Assembly (NCBI GenBank): GCA_019654215.1
Contig: BPDI01000004.1
Span: 49,291-113,290, forward strand
Reading direction: 5' to 3'
Length of the DNA: 64,000 nt
Source of the DNA: Gammaproteobacteria bacterium
GTDB taxonomy: Bacteria > Pseudomonadota > Gammaproteobacteria > Pseudomonadales > Pseudohongiellaceae
In this document: positions 50,089 through 59,576 of the stretch, piece after piece
Position numbering within the stretch: the first letter of the stretch is position 1
Layout of the letters: every line of letters begins with the position of its first letter
Notes under the pieces: model-generated
The model's database searches: none
The model's input: the letters and a program-made list of their open reading frames with translations, nothing else
Told to the model about the DNA's origin: nothing
Made by a program: the position numbers and the translations under genes

Positions 50089-51303
50089 ATGGATTTGGGA
50101 TTGTCAGAAGAACTGGTTGAGGTGAAGGAGAAAATTCGCACTTTTGTTGAGGAAAAGGTCGAGCCAGTTGAAGCAGAATATCACGCAGAAATAGCAGTTG
50201 ATGATCGTTGGTCACACACAGCTCGCCAGGATGAAATTTTAAATAGCTTGAAGGACGAAGCCCGGGTGCTAGGTCTGTGGAATTTCTTCTTGCCCGAAAG
50301 CCAGGGTGGGGCAGGCATATCAAACCTGGAGTATGCGCACTTAGCTGAAATCATGGGGCGTAGTCGTCTTGCCTCTGAAGCATTCAACTGTAGTGCTCCG
50401 GACACTGGTAATATGGAAGTGTTGGAACGCTATGGTTCGGAAGAACAGAAGAAAGAATGGCTGGAACCACTTTTAGCTGGAGAAATTCGCTCTGCTTTCG
50501 CTATGACAGAACCTAGCGTTGCTTCCAGTGACGCAACTAATATTTCTACTCGTGCTGTATTAGAAGGTGATGAATGGGTAATTAGCGGAGAGAAGTTTTA
50601 CATTTCAGGCGCCGGTGATGTTCGTTGCAAGATCATGATCTGCATGGTGGTAACTGATCCTGATGCGCCAAAGCACAATCGTCAGTCACAAATTCTTGTT
50701 CCTATGGAAACTGAAGGTGTTGAAGTCGTTCGGCCGATGACGGTATTTGGCAAAGACGATGCGCCTCATGGTCATATGCACATCAAATTTCACAATGTTA
50801 GAGTACCAGAAAGCAATATTATTCTCGGTCGTGGCAGGGGATTTGAGATTTCGCAAGGAAGATTAGGCCCAGGTCGAATCCACCATTGCATGCGTTCTAT
50901 CGGTGCAGGGGAAAGAGCGTTGGATCTTATGTGCAAACGTGCGGTTAGTCGCGAGGCTTTTGGCAAACCATTGGCAGAACTTGGTGGAAACTACGACATT
51001 ATCGCTGATAGCCGCATTGAGATCGAAATGTGTCGCTTGCTCGTTTATAAGGCCGCCTATTTGATGGATACAATTGGCAACAAGGCTGCGCGGGATGCAA
51101 TTTCACAGATTAAGGTCGCAGTGCCTAATATGGCTCTAAGAGTGATCGATCGAGCTATACAAATGCATGGGGCAGCGGGCGTGTCTCAAGATTTTCCTCT
51201 TGCTGCGCTTTGGACTAGTCAGCGAACTCTGCGGTTGGCGGATGGGCCGGACGAAGTGCATAGACGAGTTATCGCTCGTAAAGAGCTGGCAAAATATAAT
51301 TAA
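50089..51303 (+). CDS. Acyl-CoA dehydrogenase, ACAD10/11-like
   Basis: FAD enzyme introducing a double bond into acyl-CoA. 404 residues, normal. FAD/substrate motifs: [95 protein letters not shown] and [19 protein letters not shown], where the catalytic Glu usually sits near the end of the helical region. Sequence class is the branched/long-chain ACAD10/11 group. A terminator follows 18 bases later. Confidence 0.93.
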   Translation: MDLGLSEELVEVKEKIRTFVEEKVEPVEAEYHAEIAVDDRWSHTARQDEILNSLKDEARVLGLWNFFLPESQGGAGISNLEYAHLAEIMGRSRLASEAFNCSAPDTGNMEVLERYGSEEQKKEWLEPLLAGEIRSAFAMTEPSVASSDATNISTRAVLEGDEWVISGEKFYISGAGDVRCKIMICMVVTDPDAPKHNRQSQILVPMETEGVEVVRPMTVFGKDDAPHGHMHIKFHNVRVPESNIILGRGRGFEISQGRLGPGRIHHCMRSIGAGERALDLMCKRAVSREAFGKPLAELGGNYDIIADSRIEIEMCRLLVYKAAYLMDTIGNKAARDAISQIKVAVPNMALRVIDRAIQMHGAAGVSQDFPLAALWTSQRTLRLADGPDEVHRRVIARKELAKYN

Positions 51304-51321
51304 GGTTGATTAAGCTAGTAT

Positions 51322-51351
51322 AAAATGGGAACTACGGTTCCCATTTTTTTT
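51322..51351 (+). terminator. Rho-independent terminator after the acyl-CoA dehydrogenase
   Basis: AAAATGGGAAC / GTTCCCATTTT stem with a TACG tetraloop and T8 tail. Confidence 0.9.
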
Positions 51352-51828
51352 GGAGTGTCAGATTGAAAGGATTTATATCGGGAAAATCTAATATTCTCTG
51401 TCTGGCGTGCTCGATCTTTAGCCTTTCCCGCGCAGCTTCTCTATATTGGCCAGGAATTTCTGACCTTTTTTAGAAGACATTCCGAATCTTGGTGAACTAG
51501 GTAACTCTTCTATTCGATGCTCAGACAAACAGTTAAAGCCTTTGAAATGCCTGTTAGATTCGCTCAATGAGGCGGTTGATTTATGTAAATAGCAGGCGCG
51601 CGTGACTATAAGAGAAGGGTAGTAGAGTCGGGCATCAGAATATCTGGAACTAGTAAAAAAATAGATGAAAGACAATCGATATTAGTTCCTTCAAGATTAG
51701 GAATATTCAGCAATTATAAGCCGTAGGCACTTCTTGCGGTGAGATAAATATCAATTTGCGGAGTAGTAAATTGATTAACTAGAGAAACAAAGCATTACAG
51801 AGCAAAGCGCTATTTTAAATTGATAAAA
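51352..51828. other. Intergenic region, no convincing gene
   Basis: About 475 bases. A minus-strand open frame at 51418-51675 (85 residues, ends SSKKGQKFLANIEKLRGKG) has no family match and no ribosome site; it might be a real small or broken gene but I cannot support it. Confidence 0.4.
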
Positions 51829-52660
51829 ATGTTCACTAAAGCTGTCAGCGTTATTATTCCAACGTTCAATAGAGAGCATTGCTTAATGCGAGCTCTTGAT
51901 TCTGCTCTAGCGCAGTCCTATCCAATTCAAGAAATAATAGTAGTGGATGATGGCTCAACAGATGCAACTGAGAAGTTGATACAGGAATCCTATCCAAGCG
52001 TGACTTACATCAAACAAGAGAATCACGGTGTGAGTGCGGCACGGAATAGAGGAATTAAGAATTCACTAGGAAGCTGGCTGGCATTTCTTGATTCCGACGA
52101 CGAATGGTTGCCGGATAAACTAGAGAAGCAATTCTCGGCGCTAGAACAACAACCCTGAATTCAAAATAATTCACAGCGATGAAATTTGGATTCGTAATGG
52201 TGTGCAAGTTAACCCTAAGAATAAACATGAAAAGTCTGGTGGTTTTATCTTTGAGAAATGTTTGCCACTCTGCGCAATCTCTCCATCGGCGGTTTTAATT
52301 CATCGAGAGTTATTTGCAGAACTTGGAATGTTTGATGAATCTTTACCGGCTTGCGAAGATTACGACCTCTGGCTAAGAATCTGTAGTCGTTATCCGGTTC
52401 TTTATGTTAAAGAAAAACTATTGCGTAAGTACGGCGGTCATGAAGACCAGCTGTCGAAACAACATTGGGGAATGGATAGATTTCGTATTGTTGCTTTACA
52501 TCGATTGCTTAATGAAGACGCATTAAACGAATCCCAGAAAACAGCGGCGAAAGAGATGCTCATCACAAAATGCAAAATTTTAATATCAGGTGCTGAAAAG
52601 CGTGGAAATGAAGAATTGCTAGAACAAATTCGTTCAATTCTTGTGGTTTATCAAAATTAA
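51829..52660 (+). CDS. Family 2 glycosyltransferase (one frameshift)
   Basis: GT-A fold inverting transferase of about 277 residues. ATG 51829 gives the standard start KAVSVIIPTFNREHCLMRAL; a TTG three codons earlier is less likely. EIIVVDDGSTDATEKLI and the metal-binding WLAFLDSDDEWLPDKL (DxD type) are clear. Frame breaks near 52155 and continues KIIHSDEIWIRNG, ELGMFDESLPACEDYDLWLR with the catalytic-type Glu-Asp. It ends two bases before the next gene, first in a four-gene cluster. Confidence 0.88.
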
Positions 52661-52662
52661 TT

Positions 52663-53475
52663 ATGCATTCTTTTCCAGATATAAATCTAGTTATTGCCCA
52701 TCAGCTGGAAGCTGAAAAGTTGATCAACTTGTTTTCCATGGAACGAGTAGAGTCAGAACGGTATAAGCTCTATCGAAATTCCGTGGGTATGAAGGCCATA
52801 GTTTCAGGAATGGGGTTCAATAATGCCAAGGCTGCTACCGATTATCTAGCTGAGATAGAAGAGAGAGGTGATAGGGTTAGAGCGTGGTTAAACATTGGTA
52901 TTGCAGGCCACCAATCAGCGGTAATAGGCAGCTGTTTCACCATTAATAAAATTACCTATAAAACTTCCGGGGTATCTAGTTTTCCAATTCAGATTTTCTC
53001 TAATGTCCCTTCAATAGGGCTGGCCAGTGTAGACAATCCTGAACTAAATTATCCTGGCGACGTTGTTTATGATATGGAAGCTGCCGGATTCTGGGAGGGT
53101 GCCAGCAAGTGTGTTTCAATAGAATTTGTGCAATGTTTAAAGATAATTTCTGACAATAAAGACCATTCCATCGGGAAAGTTACTGATGAATTGGTTTTGT
53201 CTTTGGTAGAGAAAAATCTACAGCTAATTGTTAAGTGTTGTGGTCAATTACAAGAACTAGTAAAAGACTATAATGAGATTTTGAAATTGGATAGTGCATT
53301 TCAGGTATTGCTTAATAAATTACATTTTACAGTGACTCAACAAAACCAATTGAAGAGACTCTGTCAGCGCTATCGGGCATTAGGGCGCGATTCCGAATTG
53401 GAAAAAATCGCAGACCTAGATTTCAGTTCAAGCAACGAAGCATTAGGTTTATTAAGCAAAGGTATAACAATTTAA
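52663..53475 (+). CDS. Nucleoside phosphorylase-like protein
   Basis: 270 residues. The N-terminal ~190 residues have the PNP/UDP-phosphorylase superfamily fold: VIAHQLEAEKLINLF, MKAIVSGMGFNNAKAATDYL, AWLNIGIAGHQSAVIGSCF, and VVYDMEAAGFWEGASK, where Asp-Met-Glu is the ribose-binding MxE motif. The usual second active-site Asp near SD/N is probably KIISDNKDHS. A ~70-residue helical C-terminal extension (LLNKLHFTVTQQNQLKRLCQ) is not part of the classic fold. It is very tightly linked to the glycosyltransferase upstream and the radical SAM gene downstream, so its substrate may be a modified nucleoside or nucleotide sugar. Confidence 0.78.
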   Translation: MHSFPDINLVIAHQLEAEKLINLFSMERVESERYKLYRNSVGMKAIVSGMGFNNAKAATDYLAEIEERGDRVRAWLNIGIAGHQSAVIGSCFTINKITYKTSGVSSFPIQIFSNVPSIGLASVDNPELNYPGDVVYDMEAAGFWEGASKCVSIEFVQCLKIISDNKDHSIGKVTDELVLSLVEKNLQLIVKCCGQLQELVKDYNEILKLDSAFQVLLNKLHFTVTQQNQLKRLCQRYRALGRDSELEKIADLDFSSSNEALGLLSKGITI

Positions 53476-53496
53476 TTCTACCAACGTGTTTTCTGA

Positions 53497-54467
53497 ATTT
53501 ACATTGAGAAAGAAGTTCAATCACATGAGCGAGTAAGGGAAATCCTTAGTCGATTTCCTGATATTCCTCATATCAGTTGTGAGCGATACGGTGAAATTTT
53601 TAATCGTAAAGGCCAGAATTTCAGATTACAGAAAAAGTTTCCAGCTCTAATTCTAGCAAAGAAATATGGCAACTTGGTTTTGGCGTCTCCGGAGGGATAC
53701 GGATTTGAAGAGGGCGCGAGCTACTATTTTTCCCATATGCTTAATTGTGTTTACGACTGTCGTTATTGTTTTCTGCAAGGAATGTATCGCTCGGCGAACT
53801 ATGTACTGTTTATAAACTATGAGGACTTTGAAGCAGAAATTGAATCAAGTATTAAATCTGCATCTGCTCCTGCAGTTTTTTACAGTGGGTATGACTGCGA
53901 TAGTTTAGCCCTCGAGCCTGTTAGCAAATTCTGCGAATATTTTCTCCCAGTATTTAGGCGTAATTCTAATGCAATAATAGAAATTCGCACTAAGAGCACT
54001 CAGATCAGAAGCTTGCTGGATACGGATTCCATGCAGAATTGTTTATCGCAATGAGTTTCACTGCTCATGACGCCAACAAAGAGTTTGAGCACAAAGTGCC
54101 TTCCATAGCGAAGCGCGTAGAAGCTTTACAAAAATTACAGCAAGCCGGCTGGTCAATTGCCTTGCGTTTCGAACCTATAATTTGGGAACAGAATCTGATC
54201 GAGAATTATCAAATTCTTTTTGATGAAATTTTCTCTTCAATCAACGCAAATGGAGTGCATACTGCCAGTATCGGTGAATTTAGAATGCCAACTGGATTTT
54301 ATAAGAATATCGTGAAACTTTATCTCGACGAAGCCCTGTATGCGCGGGAAACTAAAACGGAAGATGGAATGATTACATTGGCTAGCGATAACAACGATCC
54401 AATGCAGGAGCTGGAACAGCTTTTGCTGGGCTATGTTAGCCCAGAACAGTATTATCGTTGTGCTTGA
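53497..54467 (+). CDS. Spore photoproduct lyase family radical SAM protein (two frameshifts)
   Basis: About 320 residues. The 5' frame (YIEKEVQSHERVREILSRFP) lacks a visible start codon, so a shift near 53495 is likely. FPALILAKKYGNLVLASPEG precedes the radical SAM cluster motif Cys-x3-Cys-x2-Cys, NCVYDCRYCFLQ (53746-53769), and SGYDCDSLALEPVSKFCEYF contains a Cys that could be the hydrogen donor of SPL enzymes (inference). A break near 54045 leads to FIAMSFTAHDANKEFEHKVP, GWSIALRFEPIIWEQ and IGEFRMPTGFYK. Bacteria without spores also carry this family, probably for another DNA or nucleotide lesion. Confidence 0.83.
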
Positions 54468-54490
54468 TAGTCCATTTTTGGAAAATTCTT

Positions 54491-55214
54491 ATGTCTGAAA
54501 ACGAAAAAGGCTTAGTAGTGGTTAGCGGAGCCTCTTCTGGAATTGGTCTTGCTATGACCAATAAGCTACTCATGGAAGGCTATTCAGTACTCGGGCTTGC
54601 CAAAGAATTTGAAGTGTTTAAATAACCCATGAGGATTTTTCATCAGTTGAAATTGATCTTGCCCATCTTGATAAATTGCCCAATGAATTAGATCGGGTAA
54701 TTAAAAACATTTCAGAGCCAATTAGAGGCTTAGTGAATAACGCTGGTATAGGAAAAATGGCTTTTCTCGAGCAGCTTTCAGTTGCGGATATGCGTTTGGT
54801 TATGGAAACGAATTTTCTTAGCCATGCCATTGTAACCAAAGCTTTTCTTCCTCAATTAAAAAAGAAAAAAGAGTTTGGTAGACATCGTGTTTACAGGTTC
54901 TGAAGCAGCCCTGGTTGGGGCTAGGCAGGGTAGTATCTATTGCCCCTAGTAAGTTTGCTGTACGTGGATTCGTTCAAGCCATGAGGGATGAGTGTGCAAG
55001 ATCCCAGGTTAGAGTTTCGATCTTAAATCCAGGAGCAGTGCGCACTCCTTTTTTCGATAAGCTCCACTTTGAACCAGGAGGAGCTAAAGAAAATGCGATA
55101 GAGGCTGAAGATGTCGCAGACTTACTTATTAGCATATTCAACGCCCGCCCCGGTACCGTCATAGATGAAATCAAACTATCCCCACAAACCCACGTTTGGC
55201 AAAGAAAAGAGTAG
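54491..55214 (+). CDS. Short-chain dehydrogenase/reductase, last of the radical SAM cluster (two frameshifts)
   Basis: About 240 residues. ATG 54491 opens KGLVVVSGASSGIGLAMTNK (Rossmann motif); frame breaks near 54620 and resumes VEIDLAHLDKLPNELDRVIK, RGLVNNAGIGKMAFLEQLSV. A shift in an A-rich stretch near 54860 is followed by LVDIVFTGSEAALVGARQGS (Ser) and IYCPSKFAVRGFVQAMRDEC (Tyr-x-x-x-Lys), then ILNPGAVRTPFFDKL. It starts 24 bases after the radical SAM stop. Its role in the cluster is probably oxidation or reduction of the same substrate; unproven. Confidence 0.82.
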
Positions 55215-55328
55215 GAAAACTGCGACAAATGGTCGCAGAAGCTAGGAAAACGCTACGGTCTATGGGGGTAAGCTGAGAAAATTTCCCCTCGCGTCAACTC
55301 TATCTTTTGCTGAGTCAATTCCGGTGAT

Positions 55329-55713
55329 ATGGGCCAAAAAATGAAAATTACAAAATCAGTAAAAATTCTCGCTTGGATGATGGTTTGCGCATTTTCGATG
55401 TTGTCCCAAGCTCATACCGCATTAAAGCAATCTACACCTGAAAATGGTGCTACTGTTAAGGCAACGCCGGAGCATATCGATTTGGTCTTTACTGGGCCCG
55501 TGCGTTTAATCAAGCTTGATTTGAAAGCGGCCGATCGCGAAATGCCAACCAGTTTCGAGGTTCAGGCTGATGCTGTTGCTAACTACAGGATTAAAATTGC
55601 TAAATATGCAGACAGGTCAATTCACAGTGGAATGGGCTGCAATTGGTGCTGACGGACACACCATAACAAACACCTTTAGTTTTACTGTGGATCCGAATAC
55701 TATTTCGGAATAA
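55329..55713 (+). CDS. copC: CopC-type periplasmic copper-binding protein (one frameshift)
   Basis: About 127 residues. The signal peptide ends LSQA and the mature protein would begin HTALKQSTPENGATV, giving the N-terminal His copper ligand of CopC. Beta-sandwich text: ATPEHIDLVFTGPVRLIKLD. After a break near 55612 it continues VEWAAIGADGHTITNTFSF, with the conserved Asp-x/Gly-His site. ATG 55329 and 55341 are both possible. A CopD-like gene follows 33 bases later, the classic copC-copD pair for copper uptake or handling. Confidence 0.85.
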
Positions 55714-55745
55714 GTAGTAGCCACTTTGCTTAGGCTTGCACAGCG

Positions 55746-56677
55746 GTGTCAGTAATCCCAAATTCATGGGAGCTAGCAAGCCTCTTCTGTAAACTTTTTA
55801 TTTATTTTGGTGCTGCCGCCATTGTTGGCGGTAGTCTATGCCTTTGGCTATACAACGATGGCAGTCGTCGTACAGTTCAATCCAATCTTCGGTACATCAC
55901 ACTAGGAGCATTCATTGGCTTTAATGGTGCGCTGCTTAATTTTTTCATTCAGGTAGGCATGGTAGCTGGTTCTGGCATCTTTCCCGGGAAAGTTCGACTG
56001 GGGAATGGTATCGATATTTTTCGACACACAGCTTGGCGATACTACATTCTTTCGCCTTGCTGGATTCGTCATTGTATTCATCGCAGGACTGTTCTACCTG
56101 CAAAAAATCGCAGGCTTGGACCGTTCACCAGTGCAGGCCTTTTACAAACTATTAAATACAATCAATCTAGCGGCTTTCTTATTAATACTTTTTAGTTTCA
56201 GGTTTTCAGGACATATTTCAGTATTAAGCCCTATTGCAAAGGTCGCGATCGCATTTTCCCCTTCTTTGCTTTCGCTGCCTGGATTGGGTCTTTGTATCCA
56301 CTGCATAAATTGACCTACGCAGAAGATTTAGAATTTATGCAGAGGGCGATGAAGAAATTTGGGGATAACGCAATTGGAATTGTATTGGTGTTAATTGTTG
56401 CAGGCGGACTAATGTTATGGGAACTTTTCCATTCGTTGGAAGAAATTTTTACAACTGCATATGGACGTGCATTACTCTTTAAACTTTCTTCTAGTGCTAG
56501 CCATATTTTCTATTGCAGCAATTTAACAAATTTAGGCTTACACCTGCAATTATATCTGAAGGGGGTGCACAGTACTTGCGTCGCTCCATTCGGATTGAAG
56601 TTGTTGTGGCAATCTTAATTCTGGTAGTTACTTCTTATTTTTCCACAATTGTCGGACCCCCCGGTCATCAAATGTGA
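55746..56677 (+). CDS. copD: CopD-type copper transport membrane protein (two or three frameshifts)
   Basis: About 305 residues with eight or so helices, partner of CopC in moving copper into the cytoplasm. Pieces read LASLFCKLFIYFGAAAIVGG, GAFIGFNGALLNFFIQVGMV, FFRLAGFVIVFIAGLFYLQ, LNTINLAAFLLILFSFRFSGH, FAFAAWIGSLYPLHKL, GIVLVLIVAGGLMLWELFH and, near the end, LRRSIRIEVVVAILILVVTS followed by TIVGPPGHQM. Breaks are near 56025, 56265 and 56480. The start is GTG 55746. Confidence 0.82.
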
Positions 56678-57126
56678 TATCGGCTTATATATTTCCCACC
56701 TGCTTAAGCAAGGTTTAGACTGATTGAAGATTCAGTGATCTCAGATTCGGCTGAGTTTAAAGCCCTAATTGATGAGAGCGGGTGATTTCACAGGGTTACA
56801 GTTCTGCTAGACGGGCGTCTAATACTGCTCTTCATACCCTAAATATAAAAGGTGGGGCTATAGATCCTAGCCTTTCATGCACTAAATAGTCCCCCCGATT
56901 GGCCGACTTAATGTAAGTTGAGATAGCCTTTTTATATCAGCAATTATTGGAACTTCGAGCGATTTCAGGGTTCCTATAAAAATCAGGCCGTGCTAAGTTC
57001 GCTTGTTGCAGAAAGTGAGTTGCGAGTAATAGGCTGCAATTAGGCATTGAAGGAACTTCAATAATAATCAGAAGCATATCGATTTAATTCTCTAACCGTG
57101 ATTCAACCTTTAAAATATTCAAGTTT
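56678..57126. other. Intergenic region without a recognisable gene
   Basis: About 450 bases. The opening bases after copD carry stops in all plus frames; no protein-like text, terminator or RNA structure was recognised. Confidence 0.45.
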
Positions 57127-58260
57127 TTGCATTCTATCTTTGTGTTCGGCATTTTGTTCGGGGGTTCTGCAGCAACTCGCGCTAATGAAATCCACTCTGA
57201 GCCACAATTTAACTATGACTTTGGCGAATTCATTTATTGGATAAAAACCCAGGCAGATCAAAAAGGCATTCCCGGTGCTGCTCTGGCCATCGTTTCTAGA
57301 GAAGGAATCATGTATTTGCAAACCTGGGGAGAAAAAGCCGTTACCGACGATAGCCCAGTCACGACTGATTCCATCTTTAGAATAGCTTCAATGTCAAAAA
57401 CATTTGCTGGCACGGCGGCAGCACTGTTAGTCGATAACAATCATCAGAGCTGGGATGCTAAAGTAACTGATTTATTTCCGCAGATGCGAATTGGCACAGG
57501 TTCTTCCTCGCAGTCAATAACTCTTAAACATCTGGTAAGTCATTCCACAGGTTTAATGCCTCATTCCTATTCCAACATGCTGGACGATGGTGTTGCCTAC
57601 GATAGAATCAAAGACAAGTTTCATCAGATACCGACTGTTTGTTCTCCTGGCCAATGTTATGGTTATCAGAACGTAGTGTTTTCTTTGATTGCGGATGTGG
57701 TGGAGGAGAGTACCGGAACGAGTTACGAAAGATATTTGGAAGAAGAAATCTTTCGACCGCTAGATATGTTGTCTGCTTCGGTAGGGATGGACTCGTTTGT
57801 TGACAATCCCGATTCAACTCAACCTCATAGATTAGTGCGAGGAAATTGGCGAACAACTACGACTAATCCCGCGTACTACTCTGTAGCACCTGCTTCGGGT
57901 ATTAATGCCAGCATTTTCGATATGACCAAGTGGATTCGTGCAAATTTAGGTGCATTCCCAGAAGTACTACCGCCTGACTTTCTTACCCAATTGCACGAGC
58001 CGATCATTTCCACACCCTATGGAAATTATTTCAATCGCTGGAGTGGTTTAGAAAAAGCCTATTACGCAACTGGTTGGCGTGTGTTTGATTACAATGGAAT
58101 CCGCGCGATTCACCACGGTGGCGGTGTGCGTGGATTTCGTAGCGAAATGGCATTCGTACCAGAAGCCAATGTCGGCATTATTCTACTTTTTAATGCTGAA
58201 TCCAATTTAGCTAATGACGTAGTCCCTGTATTCCTCGATAATCTAACCGATTCAATTTAA
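57127..58260 (+). CDS. Serine beta-lactamase-like hydrolase (class C / esterase family)
   Basis: 377 residues, exported. Active-site motifs in order: Ser88-x-x-Lys91 in RIASMSKTFAG, Tyr180-x-Asn182 in CYGYQNVVFS, and HHGGGVRGF near residue 330 in place of Lys-Thr-Gly. These fit D-aminopeptidase/esterase/PBP4-like members rather than a resistance enzyme. The usable start is TTG 57127, with the signal peptide HSIFVFGILFGGSAATRANE; a GTG at 57099 in another frame would give an alternative start if the T5 run contains an indel. Natural substrate unknown. NfsA follows 39 bases later. Confidence 0.85.
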   Translation: MHSIFVFGILFGGSAATRANEIHSEPQFNYDFGEFIYWIKTQADQKGIPGAALAIVSREGIMYLQTWGEKAVTDDSPVTTDSIFRIASMSKTFAGTAAALLVDNNHQSWDAKVTDLFPQMRIGTGSSSQSITLKHLVSHSTGLMPHSYSNMLDDGVAYDRIKDKFHQIPTVCSPGQCYGYQNVVFSLIADVVEESTGTSYERYLEEEIFRPLDMLSASVGMDSFVDNPDSTQPHRLVRGNWRTTTTNPAYYSVAPASGINASIFDMTKWIRANLGAFPEVLPPDFLTQLHEPIISTPYGNYFNRWSGLEKAYYATGWRVFDYNGIRAIHHGGGVRGFRSEMAFVPEANVGIILLFNAESNLANDVVPVFLDNLTDSI

Positions 58261-58299
58261 CCCCTGCCACTCCGGCAACCGATGTAGAAGGAAAAATTC

Positions 58300-59037
58300 A
58301 TGAGCTCAGTAATCGACTTACTGAAATCGCACCGCAGTATTCGCAAATTTACCGATCAACCCATTGAGCCAGAATTACTTGAAGAGCTTTTCATTGCCGG
58401 GCAGGCTGCAGCAACTTCTAGTTTTCTGCAGGGTACAACAATTGTTCGAGTCACTAACCCATCTACCCGCGGAAAGATTGCAGAGTTAGCAGGTAATCAA
58501 CCTTACGTTGCAGAAGCAGCTGAGTTCATGATTTTTTGCGCCGATTTAAAGCGTGCAGGGAATTACTGCGAAGCCTATGAGAAATCATTCGAAGGAGATT
58601 TTACTGAACACTTTATTATCGCTACAGTGGATGTAGCGTTGATGGCGCAGAGCCTGGTTACTGCGGCTGAGTCAGTAGGATTGGGGATCTGTTATATCGG
58701 TGGTATTCGCAATAATCCTGGATCTGTTTCCGATTTGTTAGAGCTACCTAAAGGGGTATATCCAGTTTTTGGACTTTGTTTAGGTTATCCCAATCAAGAT
58801 CCGGAAATAAAACCACGACTGCCTTTATCAGTTGTTATCAAAAAGGAAGTGTATAACGAAGAAGGTGACAAAGAAGTGATTGAAGACTATGACGAAGTAA
58901 TCAGGGAGTATTACCGTACTCGTACTGGTGGTGGTCATGGCATTAGCTGGTCCGAACAGGTTGCAATTTTACTCGGCGAAAAATCACGACCACACATGAA
59001 AGGTTTTCTTGCAGAAAAAGGTTTTAAGTTTAAATAA
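58300..59037 (+). CDS. nfsA: Oxygen-insensitive NADPH nitroreductase, NfsA type
   Basis: FMN flavoenzyme reducing nitro compounds and quinones by two electrons. 245 residues, matching NfsA. Motifs: SHRSIRKFTDQPIEPELLEE, QAAATSSFLQGTTIVRVT, IGGIRNNPGSVSDLL, and VFGLCLGYPNQDP plus RLPLSVVIKKEVY typical of the NfsA subgroup; the C-terminal TRTGGGHGISWSEQ completes it. Good AGAAGGAAA ribosome site. It is convergent with a CopC-like gene. Confidence 0.93.
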   Translation: MSSVIDLLKSHRSIRKFTDQPIEPELLEELFIAGQAAATSSFLQGTTIVRVTNPSTRGKIAELAGNQPYVAEAAEFMIFCADLKRAGNYCEAYEKSFEGDFTEHFIIATVDVALMAQSLVTAAESVGLGICYIGGIRNNPGSVSDLLELPKGVYPVFGLCLGYPNQDPEIKPRLPLSVVIKKEVYNEEGDKEVIEDYDEVIREYYRTRTGGGHGISWSEQVAILLGEKSRPHMKGFLAEKGFKFK

Positions 59038-59048
59038 CTTTGTGGAAA

Positions 59049-59522
59049 CTACTGCAAAGTTTCGCGTCGATAAGAACCAGTAGAAGGCAAGACTTCTTCT
59101 AGATCACTGACTTGCGATTCAATCTTTTCAGAAGGCGGGATGGCTCCAGGGCCAAATGCAAATTTAAATTCGCCGTTCACCAATCCTCTAATATCATCAG
59201 TTACCGACCAACGGGCTATGTAATAGTCAGAAGACGGTAATTCAAAAGGAATTGGTAAAACAAAGCTATTATTCTTGCGGCTGGGGTCATATTTAAAACC
59301 AATATTGATCCATTCTTCTTCAGCTGTATATAGCGCAAGCTTTAACAACCTAACATCTACACGAAAACTCATGGTCACCATCTTGGGTGGGTCGATAAGT
59401 ACGGCATCATCCTGAGGGAAAGTAACCCCGGGAGTGAGGATGCCGTGACTGTGTTGTGCCTGCGCAATTATGGGCGCAACAAGCAGAAAAAGTGTGAAGA
59501 TTATGAATTTGAGTCTGCCCAT
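59049..59522 (-). CDS. CopC-fold exported protein lacking the DGH copper motif (paralog 1)
   Basis: 157 residues with a signal peptide ending IIAQA, mature start QHSHGILTPGVTFPQDDAVL. The core PPKMVTMSFRVDVRLLKLAL aligns by eye with CopC (VFTGPVRLIKLDL). The C-terminal copper Asp-Gly-His is replaced (RGLVNGEFKFAF), but the His-Ser-His at the N-terminus could still bind metal. The last ~25 residues are acidic and polar. Same core as the gene at 60487; both may be accessory metallochaperones for oxidase or copper enzyme assembly. The function is inference. Confidence 0.68.
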   Translation of the reverse strand: MGRLKFIIFTLFLLVAPIIAQAQHSHGILTPGVTFPQDDAVLIDPPKMVTMSFRVDVRLLKLALYTAEEEWINIGFKYDPSRKNNSFVLPIPFELPSSDYYIARWSVTDDIRGLVNGEFKFAFGPGAIPPSEKIESQVSDLEEVLPSTGSYRRETLQ

Positions 59523-59576
59523 GATTAAAAGTATCGTTCCATCAACATTACAATTTTAGCAAAAATTGAATCCGCT

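Noticed and set aside
51418..51675. 85-residue minus-strand open frame
   Set aside because: No signal peptide, domain or ribosome site; kept only as a note because the gap is otherwise empty.
57127..58260. Antibiotic-resistance beta-lactamase
   Set aside because: The third motif is HGG-type rather than KTG and the gene sits in an ordinary chromosomal setting; esterase or peptidase is more likely.
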